DNA of 64,000 nucleotides. It comes from UBA1479 sp963976055. Lineage in GTDB: Bacteria > Pseudomonadota > Alphaproteobacteria > Rhodospirillales > Casp-alpha2. Below the pieces are notes generated by a model that was given only the letters and a program-made list of their open reading frames with translations, was not told where the DNA came from and ran no database searches. The DNA lies in the NCBI GenBank assembly GCA_963976055.1, contig CAXBJB010000002.1, positions 62,001 to 126,000 on the forward strand. Direction: 5' to 3'. The translations under genes were made by a program, and so were the position numbers. Shown here in pieces: positions 1 through 8,702 of the stretch (the first letter of the stretch is position 1; each line of letters starts with the position of its first letter).

Positions 1-298
1 CCTGCATGGCCAGGGACATGACCAGTTCGGCCAGAACCTCGGGGTCGGCCTCGAACTTGATGCCGAGCCGTCCCTTGCGGCACCAGGCGACGGTCGCGGA
101 GATGTCGCCGAACGCCCCCAGGTCGAGGGTCAGGTGGCGGCCCTTGGACAGGTCGAGGGAGGCGACGATCTGCGCCCCGCCGGGGGAGATGTCCTCGATC
201 AGGCATTTGGTCGAAGCACCGCCGACGGTCACGCGCGCCTGAAAGCTCGAGGACTTTCGGTCGTGCTCGCGCCGGTTCAGGTCGAAGACATCGGCCAT
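1..298 (-). CDS. PilZ domain protein (partial, runs off left edge)
   Basis: The minus-strand frame from the ATG at 298 gives at least 99 residues and continues past the left edge. Residues 10-14 form the RxxxR element (RREHDR region) and residues 36-41 read DISPGG, matching the D/NxSxxG element; together these are the c-di-GMP-binding signature of PilZ domains. The later part, with strands around AWCRKGRLGIKFE, fits the PilZ beta barrel. It is probably a cytoplasmic single-domain c-di-GMP receptor, but the C-terminus is not visible, so a fused output domain cannot be excluded. It lies upstream of ilvD on the same strand, 60 bases away, with no obvious functional link. Confidence 0.75.
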   Translation of the reverse strand, partial: MADVFDLNRREHDRKSSSFQARVTVGGASTKCLIEDISPGGAQIVASLDLSKGRHLTLDLGAFGDISATVAWCRKGRLGIKFEADPEVLAELVMSLAMQ

Positions 299-358
299 GG
301 CCGTTTTCCCGTCTGTGTCACACCCGGGCCGACTTCCGGCCCCGTCTGAACGCGGGGC

Positions 359-2080
359 CTAGATGTCGGCGAACACGTGGGTTTCCGCCTTGGCGCCCGG
401 ATGGGTGACGGCGCCGTCGCAGGCGGGGCCCACCAATTGAGCATACTTCCAAAGCACGCCGGACTGATAGTCGTGTTTGCGCGGCGTCCAGGCCTTGCGG
501 CGGGCGTCCAGTTCGGCCTCGCTCAGGTCCACGTCCAGCGTGCCCTTCTCGGCATCGATCTTGATGACGTCGCCGTCCTTCAGAAGCCCGATGGGGCCGC
601 CCACGGCCGCTTCCGGGCCGACATGGCCGATGCAGAAGCCGCGCGTCGCGCCGGAGAACCGGCCGTCGGTGATGAGCGCCACCTTTTCGCCCAGGCCCTG
701 GCCGTAGATTGCCGAGGTGGTCGACAGCATTTCGCGCATGCCGGGGCCGCCCTTGGGCCCTTCGTAGCGGATAACGACGACCTCGCCTTCCTTGACCTGC
801 TGCTTGAGCACGGCCTGGAGCGCGTCTTCCTCGCAGTCGAAGCAGCGGGCCGTACCCGTGAATTGCAGGCTGTGCAGGCCGGCGACCTTGACGATGGCGC
901 CGTCGGGGGCGAGCGAGCCCTTGAGGCCGACGACCCCGCCCGTCGGGGTGATCGGGTTGGACACCGGATAGATCACGTCCTGGTCCGTCGGGAACACCAC
1001 GTCTTTCAGGTTTTCCGCGATGGTCTTGCCGGTCACGGTCATGCAGTCGCCGTGCAGGTAGCCGCCGTCCAGCAGGGCCTTCATCAGCACCGGCACGCCG
1101 CCGATGTCGAACATGTCCTTGGCCACGTACTTGCCGCCCGGCTTTAGGTCGGCGATGTAGGGCGTGGTCTTGAAGATCTCGCAGACGTCTTCCAGCGAGA
1201 AATCGATGCCGCATTCATGGGCCATGGCCGGCAGGTGCAGCCCGGCGTTGGTCGATCCGCCCGAGGCCGCGACGATGCGGGCCGCGTTCTCGAACGACTT
1301 GCGGGTCACGATGTCGCGCGGGCGCAGGTTCTTTTCGATCAGGTCCATGACCGCCTTGCCCGAGGCCACGGCGTATTCGTCGCGGGTCTCGTACGGTGCG
1401 GGTGCGCCGGCGGAGCCGGGCAGGGCGAGGCCGATGGCTTCCGACACGCAGGCCATGGTGTTGGCCGTGAACTGGCCGCCGCAGGACCCGGCGGAGGGAC
1501 AGGCCACGCATTCCAGCTCGTGCAGGTCTTCGTCCGACATTTCGCCCGAGGCATTGGTGCCCACGGCTTCGAACACGTCGATCACGGTCACGTCCTTGCC
1601 CTTGAACCTGCCGGGCAGGATGGAGCCGCCGTACATGAACACGCTGGGCACGTTGAGGCGCAGCATGACCATCATCATGCCGGGCAGGGACTTGTCGCAG
1701 CCGGCGAGGCAGACCATGGCGTCATAGCAATGGCCGCGCATGGTCAGTTCGACCGAGTCGGCGATCACGTCGCGCGACGCCAGCGACGACTTCATGCCCT
1801 GGTGGCCCATGGCGATGCCGTCGGTCACGGTGATGGTGGTGAATTCGCGGGGCGTTCCAAAGGCTTCCTTGACGCCGACCTTCACGGCCTGGGCCTGACG
1901 GCTCAGCGCGATGTTGCAGGGCGCGGCCTCGTTCCAGCAGGTCGCGACGCCGACGAAGGGCTGGTTGATCTCTTCCTCGGTCATGCCCATGGCGTAGTAG
2001 TAGGACCGATGCGGCGCGCTGGACGGGCCCTGAGTGGTGTAGCGCGACGGCAGTTTGGACTTGTCGAAGGTTTTGGCCAT
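359..2080 (-). CDS. ilvD: Dihydroxy-acid dehydratase IlvD
   Basis: This 573-residue enzyme dehydrates 2,3-dihydroxy-isovalerate and 2,3-dihydroxy-3-methylvalerate to the 2-keto acids, the third common step of valine, isoleucine and leucine synthesis. It carries the IlvD/Edd signature CDKSLPG at residues 128-134 and a second cysteine-rich block ending CPSAGSCGG near residue 200. Cys55, Cys128 and Cys200 sit where the Fe-S cluster ligands lie in this family. The length matches the shorter (about 570 residue) class rather than the longer E. coli type. It is monocistronic on the minus strand. Two long antisense ORFs over it are GC-driven shadows. Confidence 0.97.
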   Translation of the reverse strand: MAKTFDKSKLPSRYTTQGPSSAPHRSYYYAMGMTEEEINQPFVGVATCWNEAAPCNIALSRQAQAVKVGVKEAFGTPREFTTITVTDGIAMGHQGMKSSLASRDVIADSVELTMRGHCYDAMVCLAGCDKSLPGMMMVMLRLNVPSVFMYGGSILPGRFKGKDVTVIDVFEAVGTNASGEMSDEDLHELECVACPSAGSCGGQFTANTMACVSEAIGLALPGSAGAPAPYETRDEYAVASGKAVMDLIEKNLRPRDIVTRKSFENAARIVAASGGSTNAGLHLPAMAHECGIDFSLEDVCEIFKTTPYIADLKPGGKYVAKDMFDIGGVPVLMKALLDGGYLHGDCMTVTGKTIAENLKDVVFPTDQDVIYPVSNPITPTGGVVGLKGSLAPDGAIVKVAGLHSLQFTGTARCFDCEEDALQAVLKQQVKEGEVVVIRYEGPKGGPGMREMLSTTSAIYGQGLGEKVALITDGRFSGATRGFCIGHVGPEAAVGGPIGLLKDGDVIKIDAEKGTLDVDLSEAELDARRKAWTPRKHDYQSGVLWKYAQLVGPACDGAVTHPGAKAETHVFADI

Positions 2081-2199
2081 GGGGCTCTCCCTGGAACGGC
2101 TTGGATACTTGAATTCGGGACCGTTGGTTTAATGCCGTAAGGCCCCGCAAGGCAAGGGCGCTTGCGGGAAAAGGTGCTGTGCCGGGTTTACCGCGGGAT

Positions 2200-3225
2200 T
2201 CAGGCGGCGCCCAGCTCCTTGCGCACGATGGCGGCCCCGGCGGCCAGCGCCTTCAATTTGCCCTCGGCGACGGCGCGCGGGAAGGGGGCGAGGCCGCAGT
2301 TGGTGCAGGGGTAGATGCGCTCCGCATCGACATAGCGCATGGCCGAGCGGATGACCTCGGCGACCTGTTCCGGCGTCTCCACGTTGTAATTGGCGACGTC
2401 GATGGAGCCGACCATGACTTCCTTGTCCTTCAACAGGCTCATCAGCGAATGGGGCACGTGGGATCCCGCGCATTCCAGCGACACCTGGTCGACCACACTG
2501 CCGTTCAGGGCCGGGAAGGTTTCCTCGTACTGGCGCCATTCGTTGCCCAGGGTTTCCTTCCACTGGTTGTTGGCGTCGATCCCGTAGCCGTAGCAGATAT
2601 GCACGGCCTTCTTCACGGTGACGCCCTGGAACGCGCGGTTCAGGCAGGCAATGCCCCATTCCTTCACATCGTCCATGAACACGTTGAAGGCGGGTTCGTC
2701 GAACTGGATCACGTCGACGCCGAGCGCCTGTAGCTCCAACGCCTCTTCATTCAGGATTTCCGCGAAGGCCCAGGCCATGTCGGCGCGCTTGCCGTAGACC
2801 TCGTCGGCGATGGTGTCGCAGATGGTCATCGGCCCCGGCATGGTGATCTTCAGGCCGCCCTTGGTATGCGCGCGGCAGAAGGCGGTGGATTTGGAGTGGG
2901 CACTTTCGCGGCGCTTGACCTTGGCCGTCACAGTGGGCACGTCGGCGTCATAGCGGTTGTCGCGGATGCCCATGGTGGTCATCTTGGCCCAGTCGATGCC
3001 GTCGACGTATTCGAGGAAGCCGTGGACGAAATGCTTCCGGAACTGCTCGCCGTCGGAAACGATGTCGATGCCCGCATCTTCCTGGGTCTTGATCCACACC
3101 AGGGCGGCGTCGCACTGGCCCTGCCACAGCTCCTCGCCTTCCAGCTTCCAGGGCGCCCAGAGCTTTTCCGGCTCGGCCAGCCAACTGGGTTTGGGCAAAC
3201 TTCCGGCGACGGTGGTTTTCAGCAT
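2200..3225 (-). CDS. MetE C-terminal-like (cobalamin-independent methionine synthase family) protein
   Basis: This 341-residue protein matches only the C-terminal catalytic barrel of MetE, not the full protein of about 750 residues. His209, Cys211 (VHICYG) and Cys310 (CTNCGL) match the zinc ligands that activate the thiol substrate in MetE. The sequence begins with the family-typical TTVAGSLPKP. Short stand-alone MetE-like proteins of this kind are widespread. Some are core methionine synthases using unconventional methyl donors, others act on other thiols, so the substrate is unknown. The gene is divergent from the alcohol dehydrogenase operon beginning at 3393, with 167 bases between them holding both promoters. 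I saw no SAM or cobalamin riboswitch pattern there. Confidence 0.85.
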   Translation of the reverse strand: MLKTTVAGSLPKPSWLAEPEKLWAPWKLEGEELWQGQCDAALVWIKTQEDAGIDIVSDGEQFRKHFVHGFLEYVDGIDWAKMTTMGIRDNRYDADVPTVTAKVKRRESAHSKSTAFCRAHTKGGLKITMPGPMTICDTIADEVYGKRADMAWAFAEILNEEALELQALGVDVIQFDEPAFNVFMDDVKEWGIACLNRAFQGVTVKKAVHICYGYGIDANNQWKETLGNEWRQYEETFPALNGSVVDQVSLECAGSHVPHSLMSLLKDKEVMVGSIDVANYNVETPEQVAEVIRSAMRYVDAERIYPCTNCGLAPFPRAVAEGKLKALAAGAAIVRKELGAA

Positions 3226-3392
3226 GGATCATCTCCCAAGAATGCGTTTGTTTTGAATTGCCCCTGTTATAGCCGGTTTGGCGGAGACTGACACCCGATG
3301 ACTTGTGGCCCCATCTTGCCGTGGCGGGACGGCGGGGATAAGGTTCCGCCTCAAGATTTGTGCAATTCAAGTCCTTCGGAGCCCATCCAAGA

Positions 3393-4517
3393 ATGAAAAC
3401 CAAAGCCGCCGTCGTCTACGAACTGGGCGCCAAGCGCCCCTATGCCACCTCCCTGCCCATGAAGATCGAGGAAGTGGACCTGGACCCGCCGCAGGCGAAC
3501 GAGGTTCTGGTCAAGGTCGCGGCGGCCGGGGTGTGTCATTCGGACCTGTCCGTGGTCGCCGGTGTGCGCGAACGGCCCCTGCCCATGGTGCTGGGGCATG
3601 AAGCGTCGGGCGTGGTGCAGGAACTGGGGCCGGGCGTCGAGGGCCTGGAAGTGGGCGACCATGTGGTGTTCGCCTTCCTGCCGTCCTGCGGCCAGTGCCT
3701 GCCGTGCAAGGAAGGCCGCCCGTCGATCTGCGAAAAGGGCGCGGCGTCGAACGGCGCCGGAACCCTCATGGGCGGCGGCATGCGCCTGCATAAGGACGGC
3801 AAGAAGCTGTATCACCAGGCGGGGGTTTCCTGTTTCTCGGAATACGTGGTGGCGCATCGATCCTCGGTTGTGAAGATCGACAAGGACTTGCCGCTCGACA
3901 TCGCCTGCACGTTTTCCTGCGCCGTCATCACCGGCGTCGGCGCGGTCCTCAACACGGCCAAGGTGCCGGCGGGGGCGTCGGTCGGCGTGGTCGGCCTGGG
4001 CGGCACGGGTCTGGCCGCCGTGATGGGGGCCAAAATGGCCGGGGCGCGGCATATCGTCGGCATCGACGCGCTGGACGACAAGCTGGATTGGGGCAAGCGG
4101 CTGGGCTGCGACGCGGTGTTCAACGCGCTGGACAACGACGTGGTCGAAAAGGTCCGCGCGGCCACGGGCGGCGGCCTGGAATACATGTTCGAATGCGTCG
4201 GCCGGGTCGAAGCCATGGACTTGGCCTACAAGGTCACCAAACGCGGCGGCACGACGACATCCAGCGGCCTTAGCCATCCGGCCACCAATATGACCGTGCA
4301 GCACGTCAACCTGGTGACCGAGGAACGGACTATCAAAGGCAGCTATCTGGGCAGTTGCATCCCCGAGCGCGACATCCCTCATTACATCGAGATGTACAAG
4401 CGCGGCGCCCTGCCGGTGGACAAGCTGATCTGCGAGAAGATTCCTCTGGAAGACATCAACGCCGCCTTCGACCACCTGGCCGAGGGCCATACGGTGCGCC
4501 AAGTCATCGTGTTCTGA
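3393..4517 (+). CDS. Zinc-dependent alcohol dehydrogenase (MDR family)
   Basis: This is a medium-chain Zn alcohol dehydrogenase of 374 residues. Catalytic-zinc ligands are Cys48, His69 with the following Glu70, and Cys176. The structural zinc site is intact with Cys99, Cys102, Cys105 and Cys113. The Rossmann loop is GLGGTG (201-206), followed by an acidic residue (GID), which favours NAD over NADP. The ATG at 3393 is preferred over an upstream in-frame GTG at 3360 because the family N-terminus begins here and a GGAG lies about 12 bases upstream. It is followed 14 bases later by the SAF-domain oxidoreductase, so the two probably form an operon. The alcohol substrate cannot be told from sequence. 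Confidence 0.9.
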   Translation: MKTKAAVVYELGAKRPYATSLPMKIEEVDLDPPQANEVLVKVAAAGVCHSDLSVVAGVRERPLPMVLGHEASGVVQELGPGVEGLEVGDHVVFAFLPSCGQCLPCKEGRPSICEKGAASNGAGTLMGGGMRLHKDGKKLYHQAGVSCFSEYVVAHRSSVVKIDKDLPLDIACTFSCAVITGVGAVLNTAKVPAGASVGVVGLGGTGLAAVMGAKMAGARHIVGIDALDDKLDWGKRLGCDAVFNALDNDVVEKVRAATGGGLEYMFECVGRVEAMDLAYKVTKRGGTTTSSGLSHPATNMTVQHVNLVTEERTIKGSYLGSCIPERDIPHYIEMYKRGALPVDKLICEKIPLEDINAAFDHLAEGHTVRQVIVF

Positions 4518-4531
4518 CCGCGGCCGGACGC

Positions 4532-5953
4532 ATGGTCGACTTCAACGAGATCTACAAGGGCACGGGTGCGCCCGTGCGCGTCGGGCTGGTCGGCGCCGGG
4601 GAATTCGGTGCCAGCCTGATCACTCAGTCCCTCGGCCATCCGGCCATCGACGTGCCCGCCGTGGCCGACATCGATCCGGACCGCGCGGTCAACGTGTTGT
4701 TGCGCTGCGGCGTTGCTGGTGACGGCATCGAAATCTGCCGCGACGCGGCCAGTGCACGGGACGCCATGACGGCGGGCAGGGTCGCCGTGGTGCCGGACGG
4801 GCTTCTCCTGGTCGATACGGACATCGAATTGGTGGTCGAGGCAACGGGTGCGCCCGAGGCCGCCGCCGCGGTGTCCGAGGCGGCGATCCTGGCCGGGAAG
4901 CACCTGGTCCTGGCGTCCAAGGAAATGGCGTCCGTCTGCGGGCCGTGGCTGGCCAAGCTGGCGGCGGACCATGGCGTCGTCTACACGCTGCCCGACGGCG
5001 ACCAGCCGAGCCTGCTGATCGGCCTGATCTCCCGGGCTGAACTGCTGGGGCTTGAGGTCGTGATGGCCGGGAAGGCCAGTGAATACGATGTTGTCTGGCA
5101 CCGCGCCAAGGCGGAGCTGAGCTACCACGGCAAGGTTTTCAAGGTGCCCGATTTCGCCGATTGCTGGCACCTGGACGGCGCCGACATTCCCGAGGTTCTG
5201 GCCGACCGGGCGGCGCCCCTGGGGGCGACGGCGCTGAAATCCGTGCCGGACCTGTGCGAGATGATGCTGGTCTGCAACGCCACGGGCCTGCGCCCGGATT
5301 TCGACGCCTTCCATGCGCCGCTGGCGCGCACCGTCGAACTGCCCGACGTGTTCCGGCCCGAAACCGAGGGCGGGATCTTGTTGGACCCGGCGGGCGGCGT
5401 GGTCGATATCGTAAATTGCCTGCGCCGGTTCGATGAATTGAGCCTGGCCGGCGGCGTATTCGTGATCGTGCGCTGCACGGACCGTGAGACCTGGGGCGTC
5501 ATCAAGGCCAAGGGCATTCCGGTCAGCACCTGTGGCAATTACGGACTGCTGCATAACCCGGTGCACCTGCTGGGGATCGAGGCGGCGGCGTCGATCATCG
5601 CGGCCGCCCGTGGCGGCATGCCGACCAGCGGCCGACGGCCTCTGCCGTCATTCGACCTGATCGGCCGGGCGACCCGGGCGTTCACGGCGGGCGAGGTTCT
5701 CGACATGGGCGGCCATCACCATACCATCGCCGGGCTGGAACCCCTGGTGCGCCCGGCCCAGGCCGCCATCCCCGGCGGGCCGCTGCCCTACTATATGGCG
5801 GCCAATAATCGGCTGGTGACGGATGTGCGGCCCGGGGAAATCCTGACCGTCGAGATGGTGGAGTCCCCTCAGGGCTCCGCGCTTTGGCGGCTTCGCGGGA
5901 GCCAGGACGCGGCGTTTCCGATCTCGCCGGGCAACGGTGCCGGGTCGGGCTGA
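4532..5953 (+). CDS. NAD(P)-dependent oxidoreductase with C-terminal SAF domain (homoserine dehydrogenase-like)
   Basis: This protein of 473 residues has an N-terminal Rossmann fold (VGLVGAGEFG, residues 17-26), a middle catalytic region resembling homoserine dehydrogenase, and a C-terminal segment (about 390-470) of SAF/FlgA type beginning GEVLDMGGHHH. Proteins of this architecture are usually called homoserine dehydrogenase-like or SAF domain oxidoreductases and occur in sugar-acid and polyol catabolism. A role in threonine synthesis is unlikely given the architecture and the absence of thrB/thrC neighbours. It is preceded at 14 bases by the Zn alcohol dehydrogenase, suggesting one two-step oxidative pathway of unknown substrate. 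Its last 85 bases are antisense to the convergent PAS_5 gene. Confidence 0.75.
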   Translation: MVDFNEIYKGTGAPVRVGLVGAGEFGASLITQSLGHPAIDVPAVADIDPDRAVNVLLRCGVAGDGIEICRDAASARDAMTAGRVAVVPDGLLLVDTDIELVVEATGAPEAAAAVSEAAILAGKHLVLASKEMASVCGPWLAKLAADHGVVYTLPDGDQPSLLIGLISRAELLGLEVVMAGKASEYDVVWHRAKAELSYHGKVFKVPDFADCWHLDGADIPEVLADRAAPLGATALKSVPDLCEMMLVCNATGLRPDFDAFHAPLARTVELPDVFRPETEGGILLDPAGGVVDIVNCLRRFDELSLAGGVFVIVRCTDRETWGVIKAKGIPVSTCGNYGLLHNPVHLLGIEAAASIIAAARGGMPTSGRRPLPSFDLIGRATRAFTAGEVLDMGGHHHTIAGLEPLVRPAQAAIPGGPLPYYMAANNRLVTDVRPGEILTVEMVESPQGSALWRLRGSQDAAFPISPGNGAGSG

Positions 5954-6456
5954 GTGCCCAGAAAATCGGAGCGGTACACGTACATCGACAACACATGCGC
6001 CCTGGCGCCGTCATCGTCCGCGAGCGGCAGGTCGATCGCCTCGTAGGTCGCCGGATTGGGGCGGGCATAGGCGGTGACGCCCCAGCGGCGCACAGGCATA
6101 TCGCTTGTCAGGGTAAGGCGCTGGGATTCAAGCATGGCGTCGCGGGCGTGCCGCGGGAAGTATTCCGATATCCGCTGACCCGTGCCGTCGAAACCCAGCC
6201 AGGTTCTGAGTTCGCTGCCCCAGAAGCGGTTGACGAAATCGCGCCCTCCGTCGATGGCGTCGCGCACGATGATCTTCGGCGCCTGGCGCACAATGGCCGG
6301 CAGGCCGACATCAATCAGCCGGGGACAGTTGGGGCCGTCGCACAGGCCCTGCCAGTATTCCAGCAGCCAACGAAGTTCCCAGGCGTCAAAGGATTGCGTC
6401 TGCTCGAAAAAGAACGTTGCGCTTCGCGATGCGCGGTTGCTGCGCGATATCGACAT
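5869..6456 (-). CDS. PAS_5 (PF07310-like) domain protein, copy 1
   Basis: This is a single-domain protein of about 195 residues resembling the PAS_5 family common in Rhodospirillales. Recognisable blocks are the APKIIVRDAIDGGRDF core, the RFWGSELRTWLG segment, and the C-terminal RRWGVTAY and HVLSMYVYR strands. The start at 6456 is chosen because GGGAGG stands 8 bases upstream; an in-frame GTG at 6471 lacks such a site. It is close to copy 3 (minus, 7145-7663) and more distant from copy 2. No effector domain is attached, so the ligand and partner are unknown. The 3' end overlaps the convergent SAF-domain gene by 85 bases. Confidence 0.75.
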   Translation of the reverse strand: MSISRSNRASRSATFFFEQTQSFDAWELRWLLEYWQGLCDGPNCPRLIDVGLPAIVRQAPKIIVRDAIDGGRDFVNRFWGSELRTWLGFDGTGQRISEYFPRHARDAMLESQRLTLTSDMPVRRWGVTAYARPNPATYEAIDLPLADDDGARAHVLSMYVYRSDFLGTQPDPAPLPGEIGNAASWLPRSRQSAEP

Positions 6457-6653
6457 AGAAGAGCCTCCCACCTGGGCTCTCCCAACCCCAAGAATTTGAT
6501 TTTAGACTTACTGATGCACGCGGGACAACCCATTGGATTGCGGCCTGCCGCCGTTCAATGCGACGGGGCTGACTTTCAGCATAATTGCTAAAAGGTTATC
6601 TTTCGGACTCTAATCGTCCAGGGGACGGAACACGAGACGTGGAAGGATCAAGC

Positions 6654-7148
6654 GTGCGCATGGATGTCACGGCCGTTCCGGCCGAAACCACGGATCTGCC
6701 GGCCGGGCTGCGAGAAGTCTTGGGATATTGGAACCGGCTGCGGGGCGATGGCTGGGCCCCGGCCTGGGCGGATTTCCGGTTGCTCGACCTGCCGTCCCCG
6801 GTGATTCCCTTCGTGATCGTTCTCGATGTGGTGCCGGATCCTCTCGATTTCGTCTATCGGTTCTGGGGAACCGGCAATACGGCGTATATCGGTTACGACT
6901 GCACGGGGATGTCGGTCCGGCAGAACAAGCTGTTCAGCGCCAAGGTATTCGGCGAGTGTCAGCAGCTTGTCGAGGAGCGCCGGCCTATCGTGTGGTTTTC
7001 CAAGGTTGTGCGGAACGACGGTCTGTACCGTGAGTATACCCGCCTACGGGTCCCGCTTTCGGACGACGGGGAAATTGTCACTCATATCGTCTCGGCGGTC
7101 CGGATCGAGGAAAAACTCGACGAAATCTTCACGCCTGTATCTGGCTAG
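6654..7148 (+). CDS. PAS_5-like domain protein, copy 2 (divergent paralogue)
   Basis: This 164-residue protein has the same general build as its two neighbours: an N-terminal helix with LGYWNRLRG, a central block, YRFWGTGNTAYIGYDCTG, and a C-terminal strand HIVSAVRIE. It is far more diverged from copies 1 and 3 than they are from each other. The GTG at 6654 is chosen because GGAAGGA lies 6 bases before it; the ATG at 6660 is an alternative. An in-frame ATG at 6585 has no visible ribosome site. It is divergent from copy 1 across about 197 bases and converges on copy 3 with a 4-base overlap. Function is unknown; sensing by a PAS-like fold is an inference. Confidence 0.65.
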   Translation: MRMDVTAVPAETTDLPAGLREVLGYWNRLRGDGWAPAWADFRLLDLPSPVIPFVIVLDVVPDPLDFVYRFWGTGNTAYIGYDCTGMSVRQNKLFSAKVFGECQQLVEERRPIVWFSKVVRNDGLYREYTRLRVPLSDDGEIVTHIVSAVRIEEKLDEIFTPVSG

Positions 7149-7663
7149 GCGGGCGGTTCCTCCGATTTCGCATCGACCATTCGGTACAAGCTCATGGAAA
7201 TGATATGGGCGCGTTCCTCCGCATCGTTTGCCAGGGGCAGGGTGATGGTTTCGAACGCGACATAACTGCGTTCCGGGTAGACGCTGATGCCCCAGCGGCG
7301 GATCGGCGTGTTGCCGGTCAAGGCCGAGCGGTGGGATTCCAGGATGCGGTCCCGGCCGGCCGCGGGGAAATAGTTGCTCAGCAGCTTGCCCGTCGCGTCG
7401 AGCCGCAGCCATTCCGTGACGGCCGTGCCCCAATACCGGACCCGGAAATCGCGGCCGCCGTCGATGGCGTCCTTCACGACGATGTTGGGCGCGTGCTTGT
7501 ACATGGACGGCAGGTCGATGTCGCGCCAGCGTGGGCAGTCCCGGTCGCCCCGCTTGTCCAGCCAATGGTCGAGCAACCATCGCAGCGCGGGCGTCGTGAA
7601 ATCCCAAGTTTGTTCGACGAACGGCCCTTCGACCGTGTCCAAATGCGGACCGTGACTAACCAT
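7145..7663 (-). CDS. PAS_5 (PF07310-like) domain protein, copy 3
   Basis: This 172-residue protein is a close paralogue of copy 1. It shares APNIVVKDAIDGGRDF, VRYWGTAVTEWLRLDATG, the LESHRSALTG helix, RRWGISVYPE and HIISMSLYR at matching spacings. The ATG at 7663 follows a GGGGAGAGG purine tract; an upstream in-frame ATG at 7702 would add 13 residues unlike the paralogue. No enzymatic or DNA-binding domain is fused. Three related genes within 1.8 kb suggest local duplication and divergence. What they bind, and whether they interact, is not evident. Confidence 0.75.
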   Translation of the reverse strand: MVSHGPHLDTVEGPFVEQTWDFTTPALRWLLDHWLDKRGDRDCPRWRDIDLPSMYKHAPNIVVKDAIDGGRDFRVRYWGTAVTEWLRLDATGKLLSNYFPAAGRDRILESHRSALTGNTPIRRWGISVYPERSYVAFETITLPLANDAEERAHIISMSLYRMVDAKSEEPPA

Positions 7664-7850
7664 CGGCACCTCTCCCCAATGCCATCCCCATGCCTTCCCC
7701 AAGGCACTTTCCGGGACAGGTTAGTGGATTATCCGGGACGCCGCCAAGCGAACAACACACGTTCGTATGACTATTTGGTCGGCTTTCCAGTCCTGGAATC
7801 AATATGGTCCAGGGTGATATAGTCAGGGAAAACACGGCGGAGGCCCATCC

Positions 7851-8702
7851 ATGACGATCAAGATTGAACCCCTAGACGCCCCCATGGGCGCCGTGATCCA
7901 CGGCCTGGATTCACGCAAGCCCCTGACCGACGACGATTTCCGCGCGGTGGAGCAGGCCATGCTCGACCATATCGCCATCGTCATCCCCGATCTGGAGGAA
8001 AACGTCCCCTGGCTGCGCGACTTCGGCAGCCGGTTCGGCCCCCTGGTGCCGCATATCCTGAACCAGTACCACCATCCGGACGGCTTCGAGGTTTCGATCA
8101 TCGCCAAGAACATGGACAGCCCGGAAAGCCGCACCACGGCCAAGCCGGCGGGGGCGTTCTGGCATTCGGACCTGTCCTACGAGATCAATCCGTCGGACGC
8201 CATTTTCCTCTATGCCACGCATCTGCCGTCCACGGGCGGCGACACCATGGTCGCCAACATGCGGGCCGCCTACGCGGCCCTGCCGGACAAGACCAAGGCG
8301 CGGCTCGACGGCCTGACCTGCACCCACCGTTGGGGCTGGAACACCCTGGGCGCCACGCCGACCCTGACGCCGGAACAGCAGGCCGCCCATCCGGACGTGA
8401 TCCATCCTGTCGTCCGCCCGCACCCCAAGACCGGGGTGCCGATCCTTTACGTCAATCCGGGCTATTCCATGCGCATCAACGAACTGGAACAGAATGAGAG
8501 CGACAACCTGCTGGCCGAGCTGTTCGAACACGCGCTCAAGCCTGAATTCCAGTACCGCCACTCATGGACCCTGAACAGCCTGGTTGGTATCGACAACCGG
8601 TCCTCCATGCATTGCGCCGTCGACGACTACACCGAGCCACGGCGCATGCTGCGCATGATCGTCGGCTGCACGGACGGGCGGAAGGGGCGAGTCGCCGCAT
8701 GA
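7851..8702 (+). CDS. TauD/TfdA family Fe(II)/2-oxoglutarate dioxygenase
   Basis: This 283-residue protein has the facial triad of the family: His105 and Asp107 (FWHSDLSY) and His254 (SSMHCAV), with Arg265 in the PRRMLR block positioned to bind the 2-oxoglutarate carboxylate. Relatives hydroxylate taurine, 2,4-D, alpha-keto acids and other small acids, so the substrate is undetermined. No sulfonate transporter or regulator lies nearby, which argues against simply calling it taurine dioxygenase. The stop codon overlaps the start of the gamma-glutamylcyclotransferase-like gene by four bases (ATGA), so the two are co-translated and probably act on related compounds. Confidence 0.88.
   Translation: MTIKIEPLDAPMGAVIHGLDSRKPLTDDDFRAVEQAMLDHIAIVIPDLEENVPWLRDFGSRFGPLVPHILNQYHHPDGFEVSIIAKNMDSPESRTTAKPAGAFWHSDLSYEINPSDAIFLYATHLPSTGGDTMVANMRAAYAALPDKTKARLDGLTCTHRWGWNTLGATPTLTPEQQAAHPDVIHPVVRPHPKTGVPILYVNPGYSMRINELEQNESDNLLAELFEHALKPEFQYRHSWTLNSLVGIDNRSSMHCAVDDYTEPRRMLRMIVGCTDGRKGRVAA

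Noticed and set aside
377..2140. Long plus-strand frames antisense to ilvD
   Set aside because: Histidine/glycine/arginine-rich sequences typical of GC shadows; ilvD is a full-length conserved enzyme on the other strand.
3226..3392. Possible SAM or cobalamin riboswitch ahead of the MetE-like gene
   Set aside because: No recognisable conserved riboswitch core on the minus strand; the stretch is short and mostly promoter-like.
4355..4531. N-terminal extension of the SAF-domain protein into the alcohol dehydrogenase gene
   Set aside because: The extension is a shifted frame of the alcohol dehydrogenase; the family start is at 4532.
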